A DNA stretch of 64,000 bases from Micromonospora wenchangensis (GTDB lineage Bacteria; Actinomycetota; Actinomycetes; Mycobacteriales; Micromonosporaceae). The translations under genes were made by a program, and so were the position numbers. The stretch spans positions 22,644-86,643 of the forward strand of contig NZ_MZMV01000029.1 of assembly GCF_002210435.1 (NCBI RefSeq). The letters run 5' to 3'. Below are positions 36,327 through 44,090 of the stretch, one piece after another (within the stretch, counting starts at the first letter, position 1; every line of letters starts with the position of its first letter). The notes beneath the pieces were generated by a model. That model searched no databases. It saw nothing but the letters and a program-made list of their open reading frames with translations, and was not told the DNA's origin.

Positions 36327-37046
36327 GTGACGACGGACCCACTGCTGTTGACCGGCGAGGTGGCCGATTCGGCCGCCCGCCTGCTGGACACCGCCGCCGG
36401 GCTGGACGCGGCGGCCGTCGCCGCCCCCAGCCTGCTGCCCGGCTGGACCCGGGGCCACGTGCTGACCCACCTGGCGCGCAACGCCGACGGGTTCGTCAAC
36501 CTGCTCACCTCCGCCCGCACCGGCGAGGACATCCCGATGTACGAAAGCGCCGCCGCCCGTGACGCCGACATCGCCGCCGGTGCCGGCCGCCCGCCCGCCG
36601 AGCTGCTGGCCGACCTGCGCCACAGCACCGACCGGTTCACCGAGGCGCTGGCCGCGATGCCCACGTCGGCGTGGAGCGCCATCGTGCAGGCCCGACGCGG
36701 CCCGTGGCCGGTGGCCCTGGTGCTCTGGGCCCGGTGGCGCGAGCTGGAGGTACACCACGTCGACCTGGCCACCGGCTACCGGCCGGCGGACTGGCCGGCC
36801 GCGTTCGCCCCGCACCTGCTGCACGAGGTGGTCGGTGGGCTCGCCGAGCGGCCCGACGCGCCCGCGCTGGTGCTGCGGCCCACCGACGGCAACCGGCCGG
36901 AGCTGGTGCTGGGTGACGCGCAGGACGCCCCGCAGGTCACCGGCACCTCCGCCGCGCTGGCCGCCTGGTTGATCGGCCGCAGCAGCGGCGACGGGTTGAC
37001 CGTCACCCCCGACGGTGCCCTGCCGACCCCACCGGAATGGATATAG
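36327..37046 (+). CDS. Maleylpyruvate isomerase/DinB-type mycothiol-dependent enzyme family protein
   Basis: A 239-residue protein of the MDMPI N-terminal family, metal-binding enzymes that use mycothiol, the actinobacterial thiol. LLPGWTRGHVLTHLARNADG holds His44 and His48, and RWRELEVHHVDLATGY contributes the Glu/His ligands expected for the DinB-like four-helix bundle. The C-terminal part (PALVLRPTDGNRPELVLGDA) matches the SCP-like domain of the family. GTG start. It lies seven bases upstream of the metallo-hydrolase gene, so the two form an operon that may handle thiol conjugates. Confidence 0.88.
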   Translation: MTTDPLLLTGEVADSAARLLDTAAGLDAAAVAAPSLLPGWTRGHVLTHLARNADGFVNLLTSARTGEDIPMYESAAARDADIAAGAGRPPAELLADLRHSTDRFTEALAAMPTSAWSAIVQARRGPWPVALVLWARWRELEVHHVDLATGYRPADWPAAFAPHLLHEVVGGLAERPDAPALVLRPTDGNRPELVLGDAQDAPQVTGTSAALAAWLIGRSSGDGLTVTPDGALPTPPEWI

Positions 37047-37053
37047 ACCGCAC

Positions 37054-37707
37054 ATGAGCTACACCGGAGACGTCACCCCCGGCGGCCCACCCGCCGTCCG
37101 GGAACTGGACCGGCTCACCGTCACCAAGGTGTCGGTCGGCCCGATGGACAACAACGCCTACCTGCTGCGCTGCCGCGACACCGGCGCGCAGGTGCTCGTC
37201 GACGCCGCGAACGAGGCACCCCGGCTGCTCGACCTGATCGGCGACGCCGGGCTGACCTCGGTGGTCACCACCCACCGGCACATGGACCACTGGGTCGCCC
37301 TGGAGGAGGTCGTGGCCACGACCGGGGCGTCCGCCCTGGTGCACGCCGACGACGCCGAGGGGCTGCCGATCGCGGCGCAGACCCTCACCGACGGCGACAC
37401 CGTCGCGGTGGGCGACCAGACGCTGGAGGTGATCCACGTCAAGGGGCACACCCCGGGGTCGATCGCGCTGCTCTACCGCGACCCGGCCGGCACCCCGCAC
37501 CTGTTCACCGGCGATTCGCTGTTCCCCGGTGGGGTGGGCAACACCGACCGGGACCCGGAGCGGTTCGGCCAGCTCATCGACGACGTCGAGCACAAGCTGT
37601 TCGACCGGCTGCCCGACGAGACCTGGTTCTACCCGGGGCACGGCGCGGACAGCACGCTCGGCGCGGAACGGGCGTCGCTGCCGCAGTGGCGGGCGCGCGG
37701 CTGGTGA
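37054..37707 (+). CDS. Metallo-beta-lactamase-fold hydrolase (glyoxalase II-like)
   Basis: A 217-residue cytosolic MBL-fold enzyme. The zinc signature is THRHMDHW (HXHXDH), followed by VKGHTPGSIALL, FTGDSLFPGG and FYPGHG. The length and the order of motifs resemble small glyoxalase II or persulfide-dioxygenase-like hydrolases, and its operon partner is a mycothiol-type enzyme, so a thioester or thiol-conjugate substrate is plausible. The ATG at 37054 (MSYTGDVTPGG) is used; the longer GTG-led frame would overlap the upstream gene. Confidence 0.9.
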   Translation: MSYTGDVTPGGPPAVRELDRLTVTKVSVGPMDNNAYLLRCRDTGAQVLVDAANEAPRLLDLIGDAGLTSVVTTHRHMDHWVALEEVVATTGASALVHADDAEGLPIAAQTLTDGDTVAVGDQTLEVIHVKGHTPGSIALLYRDPAGTPHLFTGDSLFPGGVGNTDRDPERFGQLIDDVEHKLFDRLPDETWFYPGHGADSTLGAERASLPQWRARGW

Positions 37708-37735
37708 GCAGGTGACGGGCCGGCGGTGACCGTCA

Positions 37736-37764
37736 GGCGTCGGTCAGCCGGGCTGACCGACGCC
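37736..37764. terminator. Hairpin over the 3' end of the DedA gene
   Basis: Thirteen-base-pair perfect stem (37736-37748 with 37752-37764), CGG loop. It covers the last codons and stop of the minus-strand gene and follows the plus-strand gene by 28 bases, so it can serve both convergent genes. Confidence 0.6.
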
Positions 37765-38361
37765 GGTCACCGCGCGCAGCCGACGCCGGGTGCCCAGCAG
37801 CACCAGGCCGGCCAGCAGCAGGCCCACGGCCATCGTGACCAGCAACGGGTTGCCGGGCAGCAGCCCGGCCAGGGCCCGCGACGCCGTGCCCAGGGCCAGG
37901 TAGAGGCCGGCCCACGCCGCCGCGCCGAACGCGGCGCAGACGACGAACCGGCGGTACGACATCCGCAGGCTCCCGGCCGCCAGCGGCAGCAGCGTGTTGA
38001 ACACCGGCAGGAAGGGCGCGACGAGCACCATCCGCCCGCCGCCGGAGCGCAGCAGTTGCTCGGCGGCCGACCAGCGGCCCTCGCCGATCCAGTCGCCGAC
38101 CCGGCTGTGCCGCAGCCGCTCGCCGAAGATCCGCCCGGCGAGGAAGCTCAGGGACCAGCCGGTGAGGCAGCCGGCGACCACGGCGACGACGGTGGCCACG
38201 CCGGCGACCGGCCGGCCCACCCCCACGGCCGCGAGGATCGCCACGTCGCCGGGGACGAGCACCCCGAGCAGGGGTACGGCGTCGGCGAGCATCACCAGCC
38301 CGAGCGCCGCCATCAACAGTGCGGTCGGCAGGTCTGCGAGCTGGGCCAGTTCGTCGGGCAC
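37744..38361 (-). CDS. DedA/VTT-domain membrane protein
   Basis: A 205-residue integral membrane protein with about five hydrophobic segments. The central block FLAGRIFGERLRHSRVGDWIG ... FLPVFNTLLPLAAGSLRMSYRRF fits the DedA family, in which members flip phospholipids such as undecaprenyl phosphate or phosphatidylethanolamine. The usual FXPXXRT motif is here FLPVFNT, with Asn where Arg is common, a point that could affect activity. GTG start at 38361. A terminator-like hairpin overlaps its 3' end. Confidence 0.88.
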   Translation of the reverse strand: MPDELAQLADLPTALLMAALGLVMLADAVPLLGVLVPGDVAILAAVGVGRPVAGVATVVAVVAGCLTGWSLSFLAGRIFGERLRHSRVGDWIGEGRWSAAEQLLRSGGGRMVLVAPFLPVFNTLLPLAAGSLRMSYRRFVVCAAFGAAAWAGLYLALGTASRALAGLLPGNPLLVTMAVGLLLAGLVLLGTRRRLRAVTGVGQPG

Positions 38362-38499
38362 GGGATGACGCTACGGCCAGCGGGCGTCCCGGCGCATCGG
38401 GTCGCGACCCTGATCACTCCCCGATTTTCCCTGCCGGCGTCCCGGGGGGCCGGTGCGACGGCGCGACGGGCGGGACGTGGGGCGTGCCGGCGGGGTGGT

Positions 38500-39183
38500 T
38501 CAGCGGGGGCGGAGCACCTGGACCCGGCGGACCGGGGAGTCGACGGAGGGTTCGGTGGTCGGCACCGGGTAGCTGGCCACCACCTCCAGCACGTCCGGCG
38601 GCAGGTGTCCCCGGTCCGGGTCGCCGACCAGCACCTGCGCCCCGCCGTCGGCGGCCCGCCGCAGGTACGGCAGCACCCGTACGGCGAGGTCGCGGTCGTA
38701 GAGGACGTCCCCGGCGAGCAGCAGGTCGGCCTGGGTGCCGTCGTCGTCGAGCAGGTCCTGGTGGCTGGCCTGCACGTAGACCCGGTTGGCCCGCGCGTTG
38801 ACGGTGACCGCCGCCACCGCGTAGGGGTCGACGTCGTTGGCGACGACCTGGCTGGCACCGGCCAGGGCGGCGGCGATGGCGACGAGTCCGGAGCCGGCGG
38901 CCAGGTCGAGCACCCGCCGGCCGGCGGCCAGGTCGGGGTGGTCGAGCAGGTGGCGGGCGAGGGCCTGCCCGCCGGCCCAGGCCGACGCCCAGAACGGCGG
39001 GGGCAGGGTGTGCCCGGCGCTGGCCTCCATCCGGGCCCACCAGACGATCGCGTCCTCGGCGAGGTGCAGCCGCACCTCGGGCACGAAGGGGGTGGGTACC
39101 AGCCGCAGCCGGTCCAGCCCGCCGCCCGGCGCATCGATCTCGCGTTCCAGCTCGGTCAACGCGTCGACGGGCGGTCGGTTCAC
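38500..39183 (-). CDS. Class I SAM-dependent methyltransferase (ETFB-lysine/L11 methyltransferase-like)
   Basis: A 227-residue methyltransferase. PPFWASAWAGGQALARHLLDHPDL and the SAM motif VLDLAAGSGLVAIAAALAGA, followed by VANDVDPYAVAAVTVNA, resemble the METTL20/PrmA-like group that modifies protein lysines, rather than rRNA enzymes. The loop LLAGDVLYDRD matches post-motif II of that group. The GTG at 39183 is used. It is divergent from the cold-shock gene. Target unknown. Confidence 0.87.
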   Translation of the reverse strand: MNRPPVDALTELEREIDAPGGGLDRLRLVPTPFVPEVRLHLAEDAIVWWARMEASAGHTLPPPFWASAWAGGQALARHLLDHPDLAAGRRVLDLAAGSGLVAIAAALAGASQVVANDVDPYAVAAVTVNARANRVYVQASHQDLLDDDGTQADLLLAGDVLYDRDLAVRVLPYLRRAADGGAQVLVGDPDRGHLPPDVLEVVASYPVPTTEPSVDSPVRRVQVLRPR

Positions 39184-39364
39184 CGGTCGAGTGTGCCGCA
39201 GCGGGACTCCCGCCGGGGCGGCATTCCGGCGACCTGCGAGTTTCCGTCCGCATCCTGCGGCTTTTCAGCCGGCAAAAACCGCCTCGGCCGGCTACTGTCG
39301 GGGCAGTACAGGGCGATCATCCGCCGCAACGGCGGGGTCACCCGTTGTAAACAGGGAGAGATGC

Positions 39365-39568
39365 ATGGCAACCGGCACGGTCAAGTGGTTCAACTCGGAA
39401 AAGGGCTTCGGCTTCATCGAGCAGGACGGCGGGGGCCCCGACGTCTTCGTTCACTACTCGGCGATCGCCACCAGCGGCTACCGGGAACTGCAGGAGGCCC
39501 AGAAGGTCGAGTTCGATGTGACCCAGGGGCAGAAGGGTCCGCAGGCGGAGAACGTCCGCCCGCTGTAA
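39365..39568 (+). CDS. Cold-shock protein, CspA family
   Basis: A 67-residue single OB-fold RNA chaperone. RNP1 is KGFGFIEQ and RNP2 is VFVHYSAI, and the start MATGTVKWFNSEKGFGF is typical of actinobacterial CspA-type proteins. The ATG at 39365 has AGGGAG six bases upstream; another ATG four bases earlier is out of frame. The roughly 180-base upstream region is comparatively AT-rich and contains a 7-pair stem (39267-39293) next to a -10-like TACTGT (39293-39298). Confidence 0.97.
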   Translation: MATGTVKWFNSEKGFGFIEQDGGGPDVFVHYSAIATSGYRELQEAQKVEFDVTQGQKGPQAENVRPL

Positions 39569-39578
39569 GTCTCCGTGC

Positions 39579-39609
39579 CGGTGGCGGCGGCCCGGGGCCG
39601 CCGCCACCG
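39579..39609 (+). terminator. Hairpin downstream of the cold-shock gene
   Basis: Fourteen-base-pair perfect stem (39579-39592 with 39596-39609), CGG loop, ten bases after the csp stop. No U tract. Confidence 0.65.
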
Positions 39610-39756
39610 AGCGCTTCCGGTAGCCGTCGACTCCGCTGCCGGGTCCACTGACTCAAGCCCGGCCGGGTGTTTCCGGACCGGGCTACCTGCCGTTGACCGG
39701 CAGGCCGCCGTGCTGGGTGGGTGCCGGGGTCGCCGGTGGGTGCGCGTCCGCCCCGG

Positions 39757-39945
39757 TCAGCTCCGCTTGGCGTGGCGCAGGAACGCCCGCCAGGCGGCCG
39801 GCGCGAAGGTGAGCACCGGGCCCGAGGGGTCCTTGCTGTCGCGGACGCCGACGACGCCTGGCAGGTTGGCCGCCACCTCCACGCAGTCACCGGAGTTGCC
39901 GCTGCTGCGGGTGCTCTTGTGCCAGATCGCGCCGGTCAGGTCCAT
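39757..39945 (-). CDS. DUF397 domain protein
   Basis: A 62-residue protein beginning MDLTGAIWHKSTRSSGNSGDCVEVA, the signature of DUF397, followed by RDSKDPSGPVLTFAPAAWRAF. DUF397 proteins are small actinobacterial partners of XRE regulators and are encoded next to them, as at the whiJ locus of Streptomyces. The ATG at 39945 lies inside the end of the regulator gene, overlapping it by ten bases, so translation is coupled. The molecular role is unproven; an antagonist of the regulator is the leading idea. Confidence 0.93.
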   Translation of the reverse strand: MDLTGAIWHKSTRSSGNSGDCVEVAANLPGVVGVRDSKDPSGPVLTFAPAAWRAFLRHAKRS

Positions 39946-40736
39946 GAGTCTGCCGCCTCCGAGATCAGCTTGACGGTGGCCCCGTGGGACAGCGCCTCCG
40001 CGCGCACCGACTCCCAGCATCGCCGCAGCGATTGTACGTCCGCCGTCCGTTCGACGAGTGTTCCCTGTAGCTGGTTGTCGAGGTAGGCGACGTCGTCGCC
40101 CTCCGGCGGCGTGGCGATCACGAAGGCGCCGTTGAGCCCGGGGTAGGCGCCGGTGTCCCTCGGCACCAGGTGCAGGTGCACCCGCGGCCGGTCGCCGATC
40201 TCCCGCAGGTGCAGCAACTGTTCCCGCATCACCTTCGGCCCGCCGACCGGGCGTTCCAGCACGGAGTGGTCGAGCACCGCCACGAACAGCGGCGGGGACG
40301 CCCGGTGCAGGATCTCCTGCCGGGCCAGTCGCGCCGCGACCTGCTGCTCCATCTCGTCGCCGATGAGTTGGCTCGCCCCCTCGTGCAGCGCGCGGGCGTA
40401 GTCCTCGGTCTGGAACAGGCCGGGCACCACCAACGGCTGGAACGAGCACAGTGCGGTCGCCTGCTGCTCGATGGTGACCCACTCGCGGAACCAGGGCATC
40501 AGGCTCTCGCGCACCTGGGCGTCCCTGATCCGGGCCAACAGGCCGTCGCTTGCCAGCACGGTGTCGCAGCGCTCGGCGAACTCCCTACGCGGCGGCCGGC
40601 GGCACTGCTCGACGGCGGCGACCAGCGAGGCCGAGTAGTTGACCAGCTCGCCCAGCCCCTCCTGGGACAGCCCTGCCCGCGTCCGCAGCCGACGCAACTC
40701 CCCGGCGAACAGCTCCAGCATGGGCGCAGGCTCCAT
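39936..40736 (-). CDS. WhiJ-like XRE-family regulator with DUF5753
   Basis: A 266-residue protein with an N-terminal XRE helix-turn-helix (ELRRLRTRAGLSQEGLGELVNYSASLVAAVEQ, about residues 10-42) and a C-terminal DUF5753 domain (LVVPGLFQTEDYARAL ... QEILHRASPPLFVAVLDHSVL, GAFVIATPPEGDDVAYLDN). Such regulators are numerous in filamentous actinobacteria, and the best known, WhiJ, influences development. The ATG at 40736 has AGGAG eight bases upstream. It is paired with the DUF397 gene and divergent from 40936-41279. Confidence 0.94.
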   Translation of the reverse strand: MEPAPMLELFAGELRRLRTRAGLSQEGLGELVNYSASLVAAVEQCRRPPRREFAERCDTVLASDGLLARIRDAQVRESLMPWFREWVTIEQQATALCSFQPLVVPGLFQTEDYARALHEGASQLIGDEMEQQVAARLARQEILHRASPPLFVAVLDHSVLERPVGGPKVMREQLLHLREIGDRPRVHLHLVPRDTGAYPGLNGAFVIATPPEGDDVAYLDNQLQGTLVERTADVQSLRRCWESVRAEALSHGATVKLISEAADSWT

Positions 40737-40883
40737 CTGCACAACTCCTGTACGTGAAGGACGACGGTGCTGCACGCCCGCCGAGGTGCAGCGCGAATGC
40801 CTTCCGACGGTAACGGCAGCCTCACCAGACTGTCACCTGTGGCGGACCTGCCCGACGCCGGAGGGGCTCGGGCCGGCTCCGCC

Positions 40884-40912
40884 GGGCCGCCCCCGCCCCC
40901 TGGGGGCGGCCC
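40884..40912 (+). promoter_or_regulatory. Hairpin in the leader of the 40936-41279 gene pair
   Basis: Eleven-base-pair perfect GC stem (40884-40894 with 40902-40912), 7-base loop, ending ten bases before the GAGGAGGT ribosome binding site at 40923-40930. Its position suits control of translation or an attenuator rather than termination of an upstream gene, since the upstream gene is on the other strand. Confidence 0.55.
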
Positions 40913-40935
40913 CTCCAGACCCGAGGAGGTAACCC

Positions 40936-40986
40936 GTGCCCGCCAGGACGCACCGCACCCGCCGGCCGACCGGGGGCCACCGGTGA
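40936..40986 (+). CDS. 16-residue leader ORF
   Basis: GTG at 40936 preceded by GAGGAGGT at ideal spacing (five bases), the strongest ribosome binding site in this stretch. It encodes VPARTHRTRRPTGGHR, very basic, and its TGA overlaps the GTG of the next gene as GTGA. It may be a true microprotein or simply a device for coupled translation of the downstream gene, which lacks its own good site. Too short for family assignment. Confidence 0.55.
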   Translation: MPARTHRTRRPTGGHR

Positions 40987-41279
40987 CCGGCGTGGACGAC
41001 GACACCCCACGGCGTCGCGCGATCCCGATGACGGCCCGCCGGGTGGTCCCGCACGTCGCCATGCGTCCCCTCTGGCGCTGCCGCAACTGCGGCGCGGAGT
41101 GGCCCTGCCAGCCGGCCCGGCTGGGGCTGCTGGTCGAGTACCGGGACGACCGGACCGCCCTGCTCGTCTATCTCGCCGCCCTGATGACCGAGGCCGACCA
41201 CCAGCTCGGCCAGCTCCACCCCGGGCGACGCCCGGAGCTGACCGACCGCTTCCTCACCTGGGCCAGGGCCCGGGGATGA
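40983..41279 (+). CDS. Small conserved actinobacterial protein with CXXC motif
   Basis: A 98-residue protein. The core MRPLWRCRNCGAEWPCQPARLGLL contains CRNC and a third Cys in WPC, giving a possible zinc site, and LYLAALMTEADHQL-type helices follow, ending TDRFLTWARARG. Relatives that I recall are sometimes labelled flavin reductase without basis. They often sit beside XRE/DUF397 loci, as here. The GTG at 40983 overlaps the leader ORF; an internal ATG at 41028 is an alternative start that keeps the whole conserved core. Confidence 0.75.
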   Translation: MTGVDDDTPRRRAIPMTARRVVPHVAMRPLWRCRNCGAEWPCQPARLGLLVEYRDDRTALLVYLAALMTEADHQLGQLHPGRRPELTDRFLTWARARG

Positions 41280-41316
41280 CCGACCCGGGCCAGGGCCCGG
41301 GGCTGACCGCCGGCAG

Positions 41317-41364
41317 CCGTGGGCACCCCTTCCGCAGGAGGCGGGGCGGAAGGGGTGCCCACGG
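41317..41364. terminator. Nineteen-pair hairpin between convergent genes
   Basis: Perfect stem 41317-41335 with 41346-41364 and a 10-base loop, between the stop of the plus-strand gene (41279) and that of the minus-strand gene (41373). Bidirectional terminator by position. Confidence 0.7.
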
Positions 41365-41372
41365 GGTCCGGG

Positions 41373-42230
41373 TCAGGCCACCAGGCGCTTGGCCAACTCG
41401 TCGGCGACCTGCTTGGCGATGGTGGGTGGGATGGCGGCGGCGATCTTCTCCGGGGTGAGCCCGGCCAGGACCCCGGCGATGATCGCCTGCTCGTCGGTGA
41501 AGTCCTTGTTGGCCAGGGCGGTCAACGCGGTCTGCAACGAGGTCAGTTGCGCGCCGAGCGACTTCAGGGTCGGATGGGTGACGACGAAGTCGGGGTTGGT
41601 GTGGTCCTCCCCCATCGCCATCCGGGTGTAGATCTGACCCACCGGGTTGCGGCCGTCCAGGACGGTCAGGTTCTTGTGGACGGTCTCCAGCCAGGCGTGC
41701 TCTTCGGGTGTCATGTCGGTGTCCTCCAGTAGTCCGATGCCGGTCAGGTAGCGCCGGAACAGCGGGGTCTGGTCCCGTCCGGCCTTGGTCGAGTCGCGGA
41801 AGAAGCTGAAATGGGTGTGCCACAGGTGCGAGTCGTCGCCGGAGCTGCGCTTGCCCAGTCGGTCCCACCGCCTGACAACCTTGCCGTCGGGCGAATAGAT
41901 GATCTCCCGCAGGTCGCGGCTGTCCGGCGTGTTCGCCCGGCACTGGGCGACGCACCAGGTGGAGAACGTCTGGAGATTGTGGGTGGCACCCCCGGAGCGG
42001 ACGCTGAACGTGCCCACGTCCAGCCCGGAGGCGTAGAGGGTGAGGCCGCCTGAGTCCCGGGGCGACTCCACGACGGAGTAGTCGTTGGTGACCACCCGGT
42101 CGGAGCCACAGTGGTAGCCGCCCCGGTGGGCCGGATCACCGACGATCCCCACCGCGGCGGGATCGAGCCCCTTGATGGTGTCGAGCAGGAGCCGGCGGAC
42201 CGCCAGCAGATTGGCCGGAGCCGTCGTCAT
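41373..42230 (-). CDS. Putative zinc-peptidase-like protein, phage-lysin-like
   Basis: A 285-residue protein with no signal peptide. Residues of about 45-150 show GGYHCGSDRV, then YASGLDVG, and later SHLWHTHFSFFRDS: a His, an Asp and an HXH in the order used by M15/VanY-type zinc peptidases. I infer that fold but cannot confirm it. The C-terminal half (TPEEHAWLETVHKNLTVL, LTPEKIAAAIPPTIAKQVADELAKRL) resembles coiled helical tails common in actinophage lysins and their chromosomal relatives. The ATG at 42230 follows AGAGGGGGCG. It could be a domesticated phage gene; no other phage gene is near. Confidence 0.75.
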   Translation of the reverse strand: MTTAPANLLAVRRLLLDTIKGLDPAAVGIVGDPAHRGGYHCGSDRVVTNDYSVVESPRDSGGLTLYASGLDVGTFSVRSGGATHNLQTFSTWCVAQCRANTPDSRDLREIIYSPDGKVVRRWDRLGKRSSGDDSHLWHTHFSFFRDSTKAGRDQTPLFRRYLTGIGLLEDTDMTPEEHAWLETVHKNLTVLDGRNPVGQIYTRMAMGEDHTNPDFVVTHPTLKSLGAQLTSLQTALTALANKDFTDEQAIIAGVLAGLTPEKIAAAIPPTIAKQVADELAKRLVA

Positions 42231-42422
42231 GACGCCCCCTCTCCGCGGCCGGCCCAACGGGTGCCGGCTGCTTCGGCATCAGGCCAGGGTCGGGAACCGT
42301 CGTCACTCCACGTAGGTAACGTCTGCGGGGAGGACGGGGCCCGACCGCTGGTGCACGTCATCGAGCGTTGCGACAGACGATAGTCCCAACTGCCGGGAAA
42401 CCCCAGATCAAAGGGGTTGTCT

Positions 42423-44084
42423 TCAGATAGGTAGAAGCTGGGAACCGGCTGGGACCACCGGCAGCACGAGCCGCGACGGATGCGATGGATCATGCAGGAT
42501 CTGCCGGACCCCAGCGCGGAGCGTGATCGCCGCGCCGAGCGGCTCCCCGGTGCCGGGGTTGCGCGCGTAGCGGGGGTGGGCACCGCCGGACACCTGCACC
42601 CGCAGCCGGTGCCCGACCGCGAACCGGTGCGCCACCGGCCACAGCGGCACCGGCACCCGGGTCACCCCGTCCGGGTCGACCGGGAACCGGCCGGGGGCGA
42701 CCCGGACCAGGCCGTCGCAGACGTTCCAGGACCGGCCGCGCCGGTCCACGTCGCACAACCGCACGAAGACGTCCAGGTACGACAGTTCGCTGCGGACGTG
42801 GATCTCGGCGTGCACCGGGCCGACCACCTCGACCGGCTCGGTCAGCACCGTGCCGGTGTAGACCAGCACGTCCGGCCGGGCCTCCACGGAACGGTTGTCG
42901 ACCGGGCCGGCGCGCTGGGCCACCAGCAGCGGGCCGCCCAGCGACGGGGTGGGGTCGGCCGGGTCGTACCGGATGGTGTCCGGGGCCGACGCGGCCGGCG
43001 GCTGCGGGTCGAGCCGGCCCCCGGCGTGCAGGTGCCAGGGAATCGCGGTGGCCGGCGGCGGCCACTCGGGCAGGTCCCGCCAGCCACCGCCGTCCCCGCC
43101 GACGTGCACCCGCACCGGGGCGCGCGGCGACGGCGGCCGGCCGTGCAGGTGGGCGTCGAGCCAGCCCAACCCCTCCCGCAGCGCCTCGGCCAGCAGGCCG
43201 GGGCTGCCGTGCGTCCACGGGCCGACGGTGAGCCGGGTGGGCACGCCCGCCGCCCGCAGCGCGGCGTGGTCGGCGAGCTGGGCGGGAAGGAAGATGTCCT
43301 GCCAGCCGCTGACCATCGTCACCGGGGCGCGCACCTCGGCGATCCGCGCCCCGAAGACCCGGGTCCGCCAGTAGTCGGCGTCCGGGGTGTGGTGGCGCAG
43401 CCACTCCTGGAAGAACGGCACGGTCACCCCGGTCGCCACCCGGTCGGCCTCGGCCAGCGGCAGGTGGGCCAGGGCGGCGGCCAGCCGGGGCTGCCCGCGC
43501 TTGAGTTCCCACTGCCGGGCCAGCCACGGCACGGTCTGCGCCTGGAGCAGCTCGGCCCAGGTGAGCACCGTGTCCAGGGCGAAGGACTCCCCCGCGTACG
43601 TCGAGTCGCGGGTGGCCGAGGCGGTGACCACCGCGACCATCGCGGCCAGTTCCTCCCCCGCGTCGGCGGCCAGCGCCCACTGGACGAAACCCTGGTAGCT
43701 GGCCCCGAACATGCCGAACCGGCCGGTGTACCAGGGTTGCCGGCGCAGCCAGTCGACCGTGTCGAGGCCGTCGTCGCGCTCGTGCACCAGCGGGTCGAAC
43801 AGCCCGTCGGAGCCGTCGGTGCCCCGGCAGGACTGGATCACCAGGTGGAAGCCGCGACCGGCGACGAGCCGGCCGAGCAGCCGCATCGGCCCGCCCCGCC
43901 CGTACGGCGTGCGGATCAGCACGGTCGGCGCGCCGGGCAGCCGGGGGGCGTAGTGGTCGGTGCGCAGCCGCGCCCCGTCGCGGGCCCGGACCACGATGCC
44001 CCGGGTGACGTCGACCCGGTGGGTGGCGGCGGCCGGCAGGCGCAGCACGGCGGCGGCGAGGCGGGCGAGCGACAGGTCCGGCAC
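42423..44084 (-). CDS. CocE/NonD family alpha/beta hydrolase
   Basis: A 553-residue esterase/peptidase of the X-prolyl dipeptidyl peptidase-like family. The N-terminal hydrolase domain has RDGARLRTDHYAPR, the nucleophile Ser in GASYQG, the acid in VSGWQDIF and the His in VGPWTHGS. The C-terminal jelly-roll domain (PVEVVGPVHAEIHVRSELSYLDVFVRLCDVD) is the usual CocE C-terminal module. No signal peptide is seen, so it is probably cytosolic. The GTG at 44084 is six bases beyond the MarR stop, and the two genes look like an operon. Substrate unknown. Confidence 0.93.
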   Translation of the reverse strand: MPDLSLARLAAAVLRLPAAATHRVDVTRGIVVRARDGARLRTDHYAPRLPGAPTVLIRTPYGRGGPMRLLGRLVAGRGFHLVIQSCRGTDGSDGLFDPLVHERDDGLDTVDWLRRQPWYTGRFGMFGASYQGFVQWALAADAGEELAAMVAVVTASATRDSTYAGESFALDTVLTWAELLQAQTVPWLARQWELKRGQPRLAAALAHLPLAEADRVATGVTVPFFQEWLRHHTPDADYWRTRVFGARIAEVRAPVTMVSGWQDIFLPAQLADHAALRAAGVPTRLTVGPWTHGSPGLLAEALREGLGWLDAHLHGRPPSPRAPVRVHVGGDGGGWRDLPEWPPPATAIPWHLHAGGRLDPQPPAASAPDTIRYDPADPTPSLGGPLLVAQRAGPVDNRSVEARPDVLVYTGTVLTEPVEVVGPVHAEIHVRSELSYLDVFVRLCDVDRRGRSWNVCDGLVRVAPGRFPVDPDGVTRVPVPLWPVAHRFAVGHRLRVQVSGGAHPRYARNPGTGEPLGAAITLRAGVRQILHDPSHPSRLVLPVVPAGSQLLPI

Positions 44085-44090
44085 GGGCGC

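Noticed and set aside
41260..41302. A 16-base direct repeat (GGGCCAGGGCCCGGGG at 41260-41275 and 41287-41302)
   Set aside because: A local slippage-type duplication at the end of a gene in GC-rich sequence; nothing indicates a function.
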